Part shown: one piece after another, positions 46,466 through 58,966 of the stretch
How the letters are laid out: each line of letters starts with the position of its first letter
Position numbering within the stretch: the stretch's first letter is position 1
From: Utricularia gibba
Taxonomy: Eukaryota > Streptophyta > Magnoliopsida > Lamiales > Lentibulariaceae
Direction: 5' to 3'
Assembly (NCBI GenBank): GCA_002189035.1
Contig: CM007989.1
Location: 5,177,001-5,241,000 of the forward strand
Length of the DNA stretch: 64,000 nucleotides
Program-made: the position numbers and the translations under genes
The notes under the pieces: generated by a model
Databases searched by the model: none
Told to the model about the DNA's origin: nothing
What the model saw: the letters and a program-made list of their open reading frames with translations, nothing else

Positions 46466-46640
46466 TGTTAGAATACACAATCCCACATCGGAAAAGGAAA
46501 GTGGAATAGTCTAGTATATAAGAAACTACATATCACAAGTAATTGGTTGAGCCTAATCTTTTCTATTGTGATCCATGTTTCTTGTGTACTTGGGCTTCAC
46601 GTGTGCGCTCGCCTGACCCATCGGATCCTGAATTTCAACA
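46466..46640 (+). repeat. 5' LTR of copia C4 (175 bp)
   Basis: TGTTAGAATACACAATCCC...TTTCAACA, ending directly at the primer site. It contains a TATA-like TAGTATATAAGAAAC at about 46511-46525. The short length is like some small plant copia or TRIM LTRs. Confidence 0.7.
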
Positions 46641-46652
46641 TGGTATCGGAGC
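46641..46652 (+). other. primer-binding site, tRNA-Met type (C4)
   Basis: TGGTATCGGAGC matches the common TGGTATCAGAGC with one change, directly after the LTR end. Confidence 0.8.
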
Positions 46653-46755
46653 AAGGTTCTCAAACCTGTGTTCGTTTCAATATTTTATTTACCGTTCAGC
46701 GTTTTTTACTTGGTGGATTACCAAGTATCAACCCAAAGCTTGTCAAGCGGTGGCT

Positions 46756-47852
46756 ATGATGGCATCTGGTAGAGGACCTCCAATATTTGATGGTTCAGAG
46801 TATGGAAGCTGGGTCAAAAAGATGCGCAGCTACCTACGGGTAAGAAAGATTTGGGATGTTGTATAAGGGAGATTCCGGCGATTACAATAACAAGCAAATC
46901 CACATCAGAACACCAAGAGGAAGCTGAATATCTTCAACAGAGAAAAGATGAAGCAATGGATGCCTTGTATCAAGCCATCTCTGAACATCTATTTGATGAT
47001 ATTGCAGAGTGTCAATCAGCAAAAGAAATATGGGATACTCTCAAATCCCATTATGAAGGCGATGTCAAACTCAGAGAGATATTATGCAAAAACAAGCTGG
47101 AGGACTTTGAGAGGAATAAAATGTTAGACAATAAAACCATACAAGTCTATTATGAACGTACTGCGAAGCTTGTGAAGGAGATTCGAGGATTGGGGGAAAA
47201 CATGAGGATTAAAAGGTGATTAGCAAGGCAATCATGAGCCTACCTGCAAGATTCGAGCCAAAGTTATGTGCACTTGAGACAGAAAGAAAAATCCTTGACA
47301 TTATTGAAGGAAAGCTTCATCAGCTGTATCCTGATATTCTGTTACACTAGAGCCAATATTTAGAGAGTTCATGATTGAGTTGCAATCTACAGAAAAGAGA
47401 TTGGAGCTAAGAGATGGTTATGAAGTTGAGAAAACTTATGGTGAAGCTGCTCTCCTCACCAAATGCAGAATATGAATATAAATTCAGCTGCAATTAACAA
47501 TGTCACGGATGTCAAGTCAATAGCCATCAAACAATCACCAACGTGAATCCCAACATCAACGATGGGCAATCAGAAGTGCAGGCATTGTGACAAATTCAAC
47601 CATAAGAGTGGAGATTGTTGGACTCTAAGCACAAATGCTTGCAAGCATTGTAACAAACAGAATCACAGGAGTGAGTTTTGTTGGTGGAAGCCTGATGCTT
47701 TGTGCACGAAATGCAATCAAAGAGGCCATCTTGACATCAAGTTTGCTAATGCCATATGTGAAGTGTGCCATCAAGGTAAACAGTGTAGAAAGCCCTTTTA
47801 TTCCAGTGATTCAGTGGCAAAGGAGAAATTAGAGCTTGTGCATACACATGTT
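46756..47852 (+). pseudogene. gag of copia C4 with three zinc knuckles
   Basis: It starts MMASGRGPPIFDGSEYGSWV. After a frame change, a UBN2-type gag core follows: EAMDALYQAISEHLFDDIAE, SAKEIWDTLKSHYEGD, NKTIQVYYERTAKLVKEIRG. After further breaks, the region 47562-47760 encodes CRHCDKFNHKSGDC, CKHCNKQNHRSEFC and CTKCNQRGHLDIKF. The first two are complete CX2CX4HX4C knuckles and the third has lost its last Cys. Three knuckles in a row is unusual. Directly after, CEVCHQGKQCRKPF is the pre-integrase zinc region, so protease is deleted. Confidence 0.8.
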
Positions 47853-50648
47853 TGTGGACCATTTAAGGAATTCAAGTTCCTCATATCTTTCGAAAATTCA
47901 AAGTGATGATTGAGAATCAGAGTGGATGCTCTTTGAAGATAATTAGATCAGACAATGGAGGCGAATTCTACAATAATAGCATGAGAATGTTCTATGAAAA
48001 TGAGGGAATCATGCATCAATTCACCGTACCATATTCTGCACAACAGAATGGTATATGTGAAAGGAGAAACAGAACAATCCTTGATATCTCAAGATGCCTA
48101 TTGTTTGAGAAAGATCTTCCTGTAAATTTCTGGGCTGAAGCGGTATCTACATCTATATATCTATTGAATTTGCTTCCCTCAAGGGCGATTAGTGGAAAAA
48201 CCGCCCATGAAAAATGGCATGGTTATATTAAAAAGGTTGATCATCTCAAAATCTTTGGTAGTCTGTGTTTTACTCATATAGCAGACAAAAAACGAGGAAA
48301 ACTTGAAAAGAAATCTGTATCTGGTATATTTGTTGGTTATATCAACACTACCAAGGGATATAAAGTTTATCTACCTCAAAAGAAGAAATTTATCTTCAGC
48401 CATGATATCACATTTGATGAAGGTGCAAGTTATACTTTAATTGATGATTGCATTGCTCTGAATGATGCAGAAGCTCATAAAAGTCTTGGAAGGCATAGCA
48501 CCCTTGTGAAAGGAGACCTCTGGACACACATGCCTCAAAACATCTCTTCCAGGAATTCAACAAACCAAGAAACTTCAGAACTCGTTCATGAAGATTCAAA
48601 TCAAGTAAATGATCAGCATTCAAATGAGAATTTTCCAGCTCAAGAGGAGCAGAAGGTCACAAATCAAGATTGCTCGTCCATTGAGAATTCAGAATCAAAC
48701 TCTGAACCCCTATATGGAGAATCTCATCAGGCCAATGATCATCATTCAGATGGGAATTTCGAAATCCCAGAAGAGGAGCAAGGCACGAATGCAGAAGACT
48801 CATCAATAGATGAATCTGATGGAGAGGAACCTGATACTGATGATGAAGATTATTACCCATCTGATCGTGATTGGTAAAGGAGGAAACGTAAAAACATCAG
48901 AGATTCAATAGATAATGAAGATAGTCATGTTACTGACATTAGACGAAGCAAAAGAAACAAGGCTCCTACAATAAGTTTCTCCAAGTTGAATGATGATGTC
49001 CAAGATGCTGTAGCTGATATTTTGGCTGGATTATTGACAGGAGATCCAACATCATTTGAAGTGGCTGTACAAAATCCGAAATGGAGAGAGGCCATGAAGG
49101 AAATGAATTCTATACTTAAAATGAAACATGGGAGTTAGTTGATAAACCCAAGCATAGAGGTTTCAAACCTATTGGCCTCAAGTGGTTATTCAAAACCAAG
49201 ATGAATGCATATGGTTCTATCAACAAATATAAGGCTAGATTAGTAGCCAAGGGATATAGTCAGATCAAAGGAATAAATTTTCATGAGATTTTTGCACCAG
49301 TAGCAATATTTGACACGATTAAAGTACTTATTGCCATTTCAGGTGCTCATGGATGGAAAGTGTATCACATGGATGTCAAGATTGCGTTCTTGAATGGTGT
49401 GCTGGAGGAGGTTGTTTTTGTTTAACAACCAAAGGGCTTCGAAGTGTCAGGTCATGAAGACAAGGTATTGAAGCTAAAGAAATCTCTCTATGGGTTGAAG
49501 CAAGCTCCTAGAGCATGGAATGAACTCATGGGTATTGTCTCCAGGGTATTGGTTTCAGAGAAACATATAGTGATTCCTCACTATATGCTAAAGGAAAAGA
49601 AGATGATTGTTTATTTATTAGCTTATATATTGATGATCTTATGATTACCTCAGGTAATGAAAGGAACATTGAGGATTTCAAATCTCTACTCAAAAATGAA
49701 TTCAAGATGACTGACCTTGGAATGATGTCCTACTATCTAGGCATGGAAATTCATCAACTTAAAGGTGTTGGAACATTCATATCTCAGAAAAAGTAGTGTA
49801 ATGAACTTCTTGAAAGGTTTGGGTTCAAAGATGTCAATCCTTCAAAAACGCCTTTGGATTACAAACAGGTGATTGGAGAGAACAATCAGGGAAAGAATGT
49901 GGATGCCACTACTTATAAAAGTATGATTGGAAGCCTCATTTATCTCCAGCATACAAGGCCTGACTTGTGTTTTTGTGTAAATGTCTTATCTTGCTTCCTC
50001 AACAAACCAACAACAACTCACATGGCAGCTGTGAAAAGAGCTTTCAGGTATATAAAATCTACTATTGATTTCGAATTGTTCTATCCCTATGAAGGTAAAA
50101 AACCAGTCTTGAAACTTAGAGCCTACTTAGATAGTGATTATGGTATGGCTGAAGATAGTAAGAGTATATCTGGTGCACTCTTCTTCTTAAATAAGACCCC
50201 TATAGTCTGGTTTTTGAAGAAACAAAAAGTGGTAGCACAATCAACAGCTGAAGCAGAATACATCTCAGTAGTACATGCTTCGAACTATTGTGTTTGATTG
50301 AGGCAGATGCGAAACGAACTTGGATTCATACAAAAGGAAGCTACACATCTGCTTTTGGATAATCGAGCTGCAATCTCCATTGCCAAGGATCCGACGAACT
50401 TCAGCAAAGCCAAACACATAAGAATCAGGTATCATGTCATAGGGAATTATATCAAGGAGAAGAAGATTAAAGTACAATATGTTGAGAGTGGGAATCAGCT
50501 TGCTGATGGGGTCACCAAAGGTTTAAACAGAGTTCAGTTTGAGCTAGCAAAGAAGAACATGAATCTCATGACTATGGAAGACTTTGTGAAGTTGGGAGAT
50601 CTCGGTCTGGGGGGGAGTTTTGGAGATCAGCCTCAATCCAAAGCTTGA
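47853..50648 (+). pseudogene. pol of copia C4 (integrase, RT, RNase H)
   Basis: Integrase keeps LKIIRSDNGGEFYNNSM (second Asp), SAQQNGICERRNRTI (Glu), HLKIFGSLCF and SGIFVGYINTTKGYKVY. The first Asp region reads LELVHTHVCGPF, with His in place of Asp. A long acidic linker (about 48500-48870) ends in a stop. RT follows: AMKEMNSILK, GLKWLFKTKMNAYGSINKYK, HGWKVYHMDVKIAFLNGVL, KSLYGLKQAPRAW, and ISLYIDDLMIT in a shifted frame. RNase H follows: KSMIGSLIYLQHTRPDLCF, AYLDSDYGMAEDSKSISGAL, STAEAEYISV, HLLLDNRAAISIA and KHIRIRYHVI. At least five stops or frameshifts break it. Confidence 0.85.
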
Positions 50649-50917
50649 AAGTGATTGGAAGCACTAATCTTGTGTCATAATGTTATATTTAAGATAAAAA
50701 AGTGTTGAGTTCGAGTTGTTGGGCTTTTTTGTGTGTTTTCAATGATTGTGGCCCACTGTTGGGTAACTTAGGTATTGGGTATACATAAATCCTACTAGGA
50801 ATGCGTGTCAATTAGGTTTTCGGTCATTCTTATTGTTCATGAGTCGTTTTTCATCAAAGGTAATGTCATAAGCATTACCTTTTTGTTTCATCCCAAGATT
50901 CTATCTTTCATTCAACA
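50618..50917 (+). repeat. 3' LTR-like end of copia C4
   Basis: It lies right after CTGGGGGGGAG, a typical copia polypurine tract, and starts TTTTGGAG where TGTTGGAG would be expected. It ends ..CATTCAACA before Y-repeat sequence. It does not match the 5' LTR at 46466-46640. Confidence 0.55.
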
Positions 50918-51394
50918 ACAACGAGAAATCCGCGGGTAGCACCAGGTTGTGTTTCGCATGGGCTGCTACAAGAGTATTCTAGTCGCGAGATTTCCAGTGT
51001 GCATCCAAGGACGTCCTCATTTGCATCACCTTAAGCGACCGAATCGTCATCCATGAATGGTGATGTAATAGACAACCTTATAGTGTTTGGCTCTTCGGTT
51101 GTGCATATGAAAACTGTGTTCTTGTGGCGTATTTCCGTCACATCTCCACCACTCTGATCTTCAAATCTGTTGCAGGGCGTGCAACCATCAAGGACCGCTC
51201 CCTTAAGTTGCTATAGGACCCAGCCAAGCAGGAGGATTTCCTAAACTCTTGTGTACAATGCCACAGCGGCTGCCAACCCACTTTCGTTGCTTTGTTACTT
51301 GCGGGCCATGCATGCAAATGATGATCATCCAGAGGTCACACTCATTGAGCTATACGTGAGCATGGCTCACTCTCATGTGTTGGTTCGCGATTGG
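50918..51394 (+). repeat. family Y repeat copy
   Basis: It opens near GAGAAATCCGCGGGTAGCAC and matches 31600-31870 and 58980-59267. It ends where a Z LTR, lacking its first bases, begins. Confidence 0.7.
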
Positions 51395-52855
51395 AAAATC
51401 TTATCTTTTGATATTTACTTTGAATTGTGATCAAATTTATATCATTTATAAAATCCTCTACTTGATCTATGTGCTATAGAAATTATGATGAGATCATAAT
51501 TTGAGATTCTTCAAGCACTCATGATCAAGTTAAATCTCCTTGGCTACAGTATTTGTGAAATGAGGATATCACAAATACGGATAAGCTGACACACATTGAG
51601 TTCCCAAAACAGTTTAGGCAATGGTTCTCACAATTGATCTAATGAGATTACTAGAACCTATGTGTGGATGTCGATTAGAGAATCGATTCACTGGATGACT
51701 CATCTTCGAGATGCTACTGTGGGAGGCTCACCAAGTGTCAGTAGCAATATCTCGAATATGACAGCCGTGCAAGTAAGCTTAGACTTGAGGTCAACAAAGT
51801 TATCTTTATCTTAAGCTCACATTTTTGCTCATTACTAATGGGAGCCTAACCACGGCTTGTTTAGTATGGATGAGTAGGGATGTGACTCCTCATGGTTGGA
51901 GATAGTTGATTATTCAATAAAGGTTTCATCACTCATGTAGCAATGAGATCATAACTCAAATAATCCATCAAAGCCTAACAGTAAGTCCTGGGCCCAGGGT
52001 AATGACTCCCGAATTGTTTGCGTAGGTCATTGAGTGTTAGTACTTGAATGCAATTATAAGTTCGATACATCAGAAAGACACACACCCATGTTCTGTTACC
52101 GAATGAGATATAAGTATGATGAAAGCTGTTCATTGCATGGTGGTTGATCATGGAAAGGCTCAATCAGTTCACCTGATTATTCTTTAATCTTGGGGATCAT
52201 GATATGTTGCTCGACATCACTCATGATCGATAATGATGGATTTGATTAACTACGAGTTAATTAATAAATCCATTATTACAGCCTTGATTTAGGGAGTCTA
52301 TAGGGTCATACACAATAGTAGAGTCACTCATCGATATAAAACAGAATGACACAATTACATGATATGTAATTTGAAAGTGGATAAATTAAATTGAGAGTTA
52401 TTTTGAGATTAATATTGATTAAACTCAAAATAAAAGATCATATATAGATAAGATATGGAACATATACATATATCCACAAAATAAGATTTTTATGGAAATA
52501 TGATTTGATATGTTACCATATATCTATAAAAAAGATTTAGATCTTGAGATTTGCTTCAAGGTCTTCATGCTCTCAGAGACTAATTCACAAGGAGGCGTTT
52601 TTCTCTACTAGTACATAAGAAATTCGACTAGCATTTAACATCCTTGAGAAGTTTATCAACGGAGTGCTCCATGTGTGGATACCATAGAGGCCGGCTGCTA
52701 TTGTCGGTTCGTGAACAACGGAGTCATCTGAAAGTTACTTTGAACATCTCTACGTCTAATGTATATCGTATTGCAAGATCGGCGTTGGGGGTTTCTCAAA
52801 ATTTTTAAAATTCCGCTGCTTTTGAGATATACGATGTTTACGAGAAACCTAACAG
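51395..52855 (+). repeat. 5' LTR of copia C3 (family Z)
   Basis: It is collinear with 61790-63263. The first 30-40 bases are missing at the Y junction. It ends CGAGAAACCTAACA, followed after one base by TGATATCAAAGTGAGG, a decayed tRNA-Met primer site (compare TGGTATCAGAGC). The hairpin lies near 52223-52277. Confidence 0.8.
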
Positions 52856-52897
52856 TGATATCAAAGTGAGGTTATGGAATACATGTATACGTTAAAA

Positions 52898-53003
52898 TTT
52901 TGCTGATTTTACGAGATGTTCTCGTATGTTGCCTTGCCGGTGACACATTAGAATCTTTGCTGATTTTACGAGATGTTCTCATATGTTGCCTTGTCAGCGA
53001 TCA
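52898..53003 (+). repeat. 57-bp tandem duplication in the C3 leader
   Basis: TTTGCTGATTTTACGAGATG and the following 30 bases occur at 52899 and again 57 bases later with few changes. It lies in the untranslated leader between primer site and coding region. Confidence 0.7.
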
Positions 53004-53280
53004 TGATAATAGCATGTGATTCACGAAATCTGATTATGTTGAATTGTTTTGTTGCCCTAGGATGCACGAAATTTGATTAATGATTGATGCTTTCGAGAAT
53101 CATATCTTATGTGTATATGCGCAGCATGTTGATGGTTTATATGTGTGGAGTTGTGGGGCATGATGGCCCTTGCACGAATTTTGATTATGATGATCATTTT
53201 GGTGAATTACCGATGCATATGATGTTTGATAATTTATTTGTGACCTAGGCATCTAGGGTCAATTAGGATTTTATCTTGAA

Positions 53281-54853
53281 TGGCAAGTTGGGACTTTACA
53301 CATCGCCCTATCTTCTGGATTATCTCTTGAATTAGATTCTGTTTACTGTGTTCCCTCATTGTCTAAGAATATCGTCTCTATTTCTTGTTTAGACAAGATT
53401 GGTTTCGAATTTTCTATAAAGAAAACCTGTTGTTCCATACGACGTGGGAACAAGCATTATGTATTGCTACAATAGTAAACAGAATATATGTTTTGTTTAA
53501 ACATGATTCAAAACGAATTCATATGTGTATAAAAAGCCAATGATTGACAATATCTTGAATTATTACCTCTAGCATTTTCGTTTAGGCCATATAAACAAGA
53601 AGCGTGTTGAGCACTTATATCGATTGGGATATTTGGACTCAGAAGATTATGAATCTTATGAAACATGCGAATCTTGTTTATTGGGCGAAATGACAAAGCA
53701 ACCTTTTCTAGGAAAAGGAGCAACAACTGAAAACTTATTGGATTTAATGCTAGAGTGGGATTATGACGACGCAATCAATAGTGTTGAGTCAAGTAAATGG
53801 CTTGTTGCCATGGGAGCAGAAATGGATTCCATGTATGAGAACAATGTATGGACATTGGTCAATGCTCAAGAGGAAGTAAATCCTATTGGATGCAAATGGG
53901 TATTCAAAAGGAAAACCGACATGAATGAAAATATATCTACCTATAAGGCACGACTTGTGGCAAAAGTGTATCGTCAAAAACAAGGTGCTGATTATGACGA
54001 AACCTTCTCGCCTGTTGTTATGCTGAAGTCCATTCGAATTTTTCTTGCCATTGCTACTCATTTTGATTATTAGATATGGCAGATGGATGTGAAAACAGCC
54101 ATCCTAAATGAAAACTTGGCTGAGGAAGTGTACATGACACAACCTGAAAGTTTCACACAAGATCCCAGTAAAGTGTGCAAACTGAACAAATTTATCTATG
54201 GGCTAAAGCAAGCTTCAAGAATTTGGAACATCAAATTTGATGAGACAATCAAAGAGTTTGGTTTCTCTCAATGAAGATGAACCTTGTGTATACAAGAAGG
54301 TAGATGGCTTGGCAATCGTATTTCTCATACTATGTGTGGATGACATATTAGTAATAGGAAACGATGTTGCAACAATGCAACCAATAAAAATCTGGTTATC
54401 CAAGAGCTTTTTGATGAAAGATCTTGGAGATGTAGCTTATATATAGAGCATAAAGATCTATAGGGATAGATCAAAGAAACTTATTGGATTATCACAATCG
54501 ACCTACATCGATAAAGTGTTAAAGAGGTTTAACATGACTGATTCCAAAAGAGGTTTATTGCCCATGACACATAGAGCACTATCAAAAGTGATGTGCCCCC
54601 AAATAGAAGAAGATAGGGATTAGATGGCTTGAATCCCACATGCTTCTCCTATTAGGTCAATAATGTATACCACGCTGTGTACTAGACCAGATGTGCCATA
54701 TGCTTTAAACGTTGCAAACAGATATCAGTCGAACCCTAGAATGGATCATTGGACTGCACTCAAGAGCATTCTTAAGTAATTGAGAAGGACTAAAGACATG
54801 CTCCTGATTTATGATGGTCAAGATCTCGAAATGGGAGAATATGCTTCCAATCT
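53281..54853 (+). pseudogene. copia C3 protease-integrase-RT remnant (family Z)
   Basis: It begins inside the protease/pre-integrase region (LPSGLSLELDSVYC-like block at 53310, then HINKKRVEHLYRLGYLDSED, CESCLLGEMTKQPF). Gag is absent. Integrase is deleted: the frame passes from LLDLM to LEWDYDDAINSVESSKWLVA. RT follows: NPIGCKWVFKRKTDMNENIS, DYDETFSPVVMLKSIRI, WQMDVKTAILNENLAEEVYM, YGLKQASRIWN, and LILCVDDILVIGN after a one-base frameshift at SLNEDEP. It ends in TRPDVPYALNVANRY and KDMLLIYDGQDLEMGEY, then jumps into LTR sequence. Confidence 0.85.
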
Positions 54854-54985
54854 CAATCAGTTCACCTAATTATTCTTTAATCTTGAGGATCATGATATGT
54901 TGCTAGACATCACTCATGATCGATAATGATGGATTTGATTAATTAAGAGTTAATTAATAAATCCATTATTACAGCCTCTATTTGA
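54854..54985 (+). repeat. partial family Z LTR at the 3' side of C3
   Basis: About 130 bases from the middle of the LTR, including the hairpin (54927-54976). The rest is missing, so C3 is truncated at its 3' side. Confidence 0.75.
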
Positions 54986-55008
54986 TTCTGTGAGTATGAT
55001 ACCATTTC

Positions 55009-55550
55009 ATAGTTTGGGTTGTAAGGATCTTTCAATCCTTGAGGGCCAACTTCTTGATGGCCAATCACTTGTTGATTGGAGGTCGTATCACCCTTTTAGC
55101 CAATCTTGATGCAAGAATTCTTGGATTTGCTTGCATTATTGTCTTATATGCTCATGATCACGATTTTGGGGACACTTACAAGGCATGTGAACTTGCTTCA
55201 TCTGAATTATTCTTTAGGAAAGATGAATTTCTTTATTGGAAAAATAGAGTGTGCATTCCTTGTTATTCCATACGTGATTTGGTTGTTAGGGAAGCTCATG
55301 GTGGTGGATTAATGGGACATTTTGGTGTTAAGAAGGCTCTTGATACTCTCACCCAACATTTCTTTTGACCACACATAAGAAGGGATGTTGAAAGAATTTG
55401 TGCTACATGTATTTTTTATAGGAAGGCTAAATAAACCACTGCCGCGAATGGTTTGTATACTCCACTCCCTACTCCTTCCCAATCATGGGTGTACATTTTT
55501 ATGGACTTTTTTTTAGAGATTCAATTTTTGTTTAGAGATTCAATAACAAG
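55009..55550 (+). pseudogene. chromovirus-type gypsy integrase N-terminal fragment
   Basis: The frame reads ASSELFFRKDEFLYWKNRVC then SIRDLVVREAHGGGLMGHFG, KKALDTLTQHFF*PHIRRDV and ERICATCIFYRKAK. This is the His-His-Cys-Cys zinc region of plant chromovirus integrase. It continues to LYTPLPTPSQSWVYIFMDFF, the start of the catalytic core (usual VDISMDF). It ends at the border of a minus-strand Z LTR. RT and the rest of integrase are absent. Confidence 0.85.
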
Positions 55551-55559
55551 GAGTGTTAT

Positions 55560-56345
55560 TAATAATGGATTGTAATAATCAAATCCATGATCAATTAATT
55601 AACCATGGTTTGTAATAATAGATTTATTAATGAACTTTTAATAAATCAAATCCATCATTATCGATCAACGTATAATGATCCCCAAGATGTAAGAATAATC
55701 AGGTGAACTGATTGACCCTTTCCATGATCTTGGGTCTAGGACTTACTGTTAGACTTTGATGCAATTACTTGAGATAAGATCTCATAGCTAACATGAGTGA
55801 CGAATCCTTTATTGATCAATAAACTATCTCCAATCTTAAGAAGTCACATCTCTTCTCATCTATACTAGGTAAGCAGTGGCTAGGCTACCATTAGTAAAGA
55901 AGGAAAATGTGAACTTAAGATCAAAATAACTTTGTTAACCTCAAGTCTAAGCTTACCTGCACGGCTGTCATATACGAGATCTTGCTACTGACACTTGGTT
56001 AGGTGCACATAGTAGCATCTTGAAGACGAGTCATTCAGTGAATCGATTCTCTAATCAATACCCACACATTGGTTCCAGTAATCTCATTATATCAATTGTG
56101 AGAATTATTGCCTAAACAATTTAGGGAACTCAATGTGTGAAAACTTATTCGTAGTTGTGATATCTTCATTTCCCAAATACTCTAGCTAGCGAATCATTCG
56201 TGAAGAATCTCACATTATAATTTCTTCATAATTTCTATAGCACATAGATCAAGTATAGGATTTTATCAATGATATAAATTTGATTAGTATTCAAAGTCAA
56301 TATCAAAAGACAAGATTTGTCAATGAGTGGATTGTCTCTAGAATA
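55560..56345 (-). repeat. partial 3' LTR of copia C5 (family Z)
   Basis: It matches the reverse of 61790-62720 with internal differences. The hairpin region near 55560-55660 is partly duplicated, with two AATCAAATCCAT blocks and TTAATTAACC beside them. The outer third of the LTR is missing. Confidence 0.75.
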
Positions 56346-58966
56346 AATATGTATCTGGACTGAGACTTCAAGTCATCATGATGAGATTGGAAACAAATTT
56401 TTCCACTTGGAGAGTTCGACCACCATAAATCAAGAACAAATCATTAGTCATTCTCAAGTACTTAAGAATGCTCTAGAGTGTAGTCTTTTCCCCCGTTCTA
56501 GTGAATGACTAGTATATGCTTGTAACACTTAAAGCATATGACACATCTGGTTTAGTAAACAGCGTGGTATACATATTGACCCAATAGAAAAAGCATATGG
56601 GATTCGAGCCATCTAATCCGTATCTTCTTCTATTTTGAGGCACATTGCTTTTGAAAGTTCCTTACGTGTCATGGGCGATGAACCTCTCTTGGAATCAACC
56701 ATGTTAAAATTCGTTAACACTATATCAATATAGGTCGATTGTGATAATCAAATAGGTTTCTTTGATCTATCCCTATAGATATTGATGCCCAATATATAAG
56801 CTGCATCTCAAAGATCTTTCATTGAAAAGCTCTTGGATAACCAGATTTTTACTAATTGGATTGTTGAAACATCATTTCCCATTACTAATATGCCATCCAC
56901 ATATAGTATGATAAATATGGTTTTCAAGCCATCTACCTTTTTGTATACACAAGGTTCATCCTCACTTTGAGAGAAACCAAACTCTTTGATTGTCTCATAA
57001 AATTTGATGCTCCAACTTCTTGAAGCTTGCTTTAGCCCATAGATGGGTTTGTTCAATTTACACATTTTACTAGGATCTTTTGTGAAACCTTCAGGTTGTG
57101 TCATGTACACTTCCTCAGCCAAATTTCCATTTAGGAAAGCTGTTTTCACATCCATTTGCCATATCTCATACTCAAAATGAGCAGCAATGACAAGTAAAAT
57201 TCGAATGGACTTCAACATAGCAGCAGACGAGAAGGCTTCGTCATAATCAACACCTTGTTTTTGACGATACCCTTTTGCCACAAGTCATGCCTTATAGGTA
57301 GATATATTTCCATCCATGTCAGTTTTCCTTTTGAATAACATTTGCATCCAATAGGATTTACTCCATTGAAGCATTGATCAATGTCCATACATGGAATCCA
57401 TTTCTGCCACCGTGGCAACAAGCCAATTACTTGACTCAATACTATTGATTGCTTTGTCATAAGTCTGAGGTTTCTCATCTAATATGAGATCTCCCATGCC
57501 TTTGGGATCAACAATGAAACCATATCTCACGATAGGGTTACATTGTTGGACTGATCTTCTGAAAGAAATCGTGCTTGGTGCATTTGGCAAGTCAGATTGC
57601 TCAGGTTGATTGATTACTAGTATATTACCAACTTCTGGGACACAATTTCGAGATGGTGAGCCTAGATTACCTTTTGAGTCACCCATCGGCATCTCTATAG
57701 GTGCCATTAGCTCATTCTGAATCATATCTTCAAGTTCAAAACGACTCCCACTTGCTTCTATGAGGAGAAACTCTTTCTCTACAAAGACAGCATTCCTCGA
57801 GATGAAAACCTTTCCCTCTTGAGGATGGTAGAAGTAGTGTCTCATATTTTATTGTGGATATCTCAAAAAGAAACTCTTGTTAGATTTGTTCTTCAACTTA
57901 TTTGACTTCAACCTTCTTACATAGGCAGGGCATCCCCAAGCTTTGAGGTAGGAGAAACTCGGTTTTCTACAAGTCCAAATCTCATAAGGAGTGGTTTCAA
58001 CTTATTTCAATGGGGTCTTGTTCAAAACATGAGCCACTGCCTCTAAAGCATATCCCCACATGGACATTGGTAGTTCTGCAAAACTGATCATGGATCGAAC
58101 CATGTCAAGCAAAGTTCAATTTCTCCTTTCAGAAACACCATTGGGCTCAAGTGTATCAGAAGGAGTTCTTTCTTAGACAATACCATTGTATGTCAGATTG
58201 TTCTCGAATTCATTACTCAAGTATTCCTACCATGGTCCGATCAAGTCTCTTGATGGAACACTCAAGTTGGTTGTCGACCTTTATCCGAAATTCTTTAAAC
58301 TATTCAAAGGCTTCAAACTTGCATTCATCAAATAGATGCGTCCATATCTCAAATGGTCATCTGTAAAAGTGATGAAATATGAAAAACCTCCTGTAGCAGT
58401 GATTTTCATTGGACCACATACATCAGAATGTATTAAATTTAATAAATTTTCAGCTCTTTCTCCTAATTCAAAACATATATTCCGTTTATTATTGTAGCAG
58501 TACCATTATTTACGTTCCCACGTCGTATGACACAACAATTTTTCCTTATAGAAAACTCGAAACCAATTTTGTCCAAAAAAGAAATACAGATGATATTCTT
58601 AGATAATGGGGGATCATAATAAACAAAATGTAATTCAAGAGATAATCTAGAAGGTAGGGCGATGTGGCAAGTCCCAACTGCCATGGAAGCAACTCGTGCA
58701 CCATTCCCAACTCTAAGATCAACATCGCCTTTCTTTAAGATTCTACTAGTCATTAGGTCCTACATATTAGTGCAAAATGTGAGCACCACAACCAGAATCT
58801 AACAGCAAAGAACTATTCTTGGTTGTAGTGTTAATCTCAATCATGTGAATACTTGAAGCTGAATTCTCATTCTGCTTCTTGCCCTTGATTGACTTTAGGT
58901 AAGCTTTGTAGTTTCTCTTATAATGACCAGATTTCCCACAGTAAAAACATTCACCCTCAGCCGATT
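56346..58966 (-). pseudogene. copia C5 gag-pol remnant (family Z)
   Basis: From the right: zinc-knuckle trace CFYCGKSGHYKRN; protease site with intact LLDSGCGAHIL; DVDLRVGNGARVASMAVGTC; integrase pieces with many stops (58440-57860); then the linker RHYFYHPQEGKVFISRNAVF to VRYGFIVDPKGMGDL. RT follows: GVDYDEAFSSAAMLKSIRIL, WQMDVKTAFLNGNLAEEVYM, YGLKQASRSWSI and LYVDGILVMGN. Gly replaces the second Asp of the YVDD box, so RT is inactive. RNase H is a short trace near 56370-56640. Confidence 0.85.

Larger units (their letters stand above)
46466..50917 (+). mobile_element. Ty1/copia element C4 with unmatched ends
   Basis: Plus-strand element with a short 5' LTR (175 bp), tRNA-Met primer site, gag with zinc knuckles, integrase, RT, RNase H, a polypurine tract and a 300-bp 3' LTR-like end. 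It belongs to a different family from the Z copia elements. The two ends show no similarity by eye, so the element may be chimeric or one end is not its LTR. Protease and the first part of integrase are deleted. Confidence 0.8.
55560..58966 (-). mobile_element. copia element C5 (family Z), 5'-truncated
   Basis: In minus orientation: gag zinc-knuckle trace (58940), protease/pre-integrase, integrase, RT, RNase H trace and a partial 3' LTR (55560-56345). It is cut at 58966 inside gag by family Y sequence. Its coding layout supplies the integrase-RT junction that the other Z copies lack. Confidence 0.8.
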
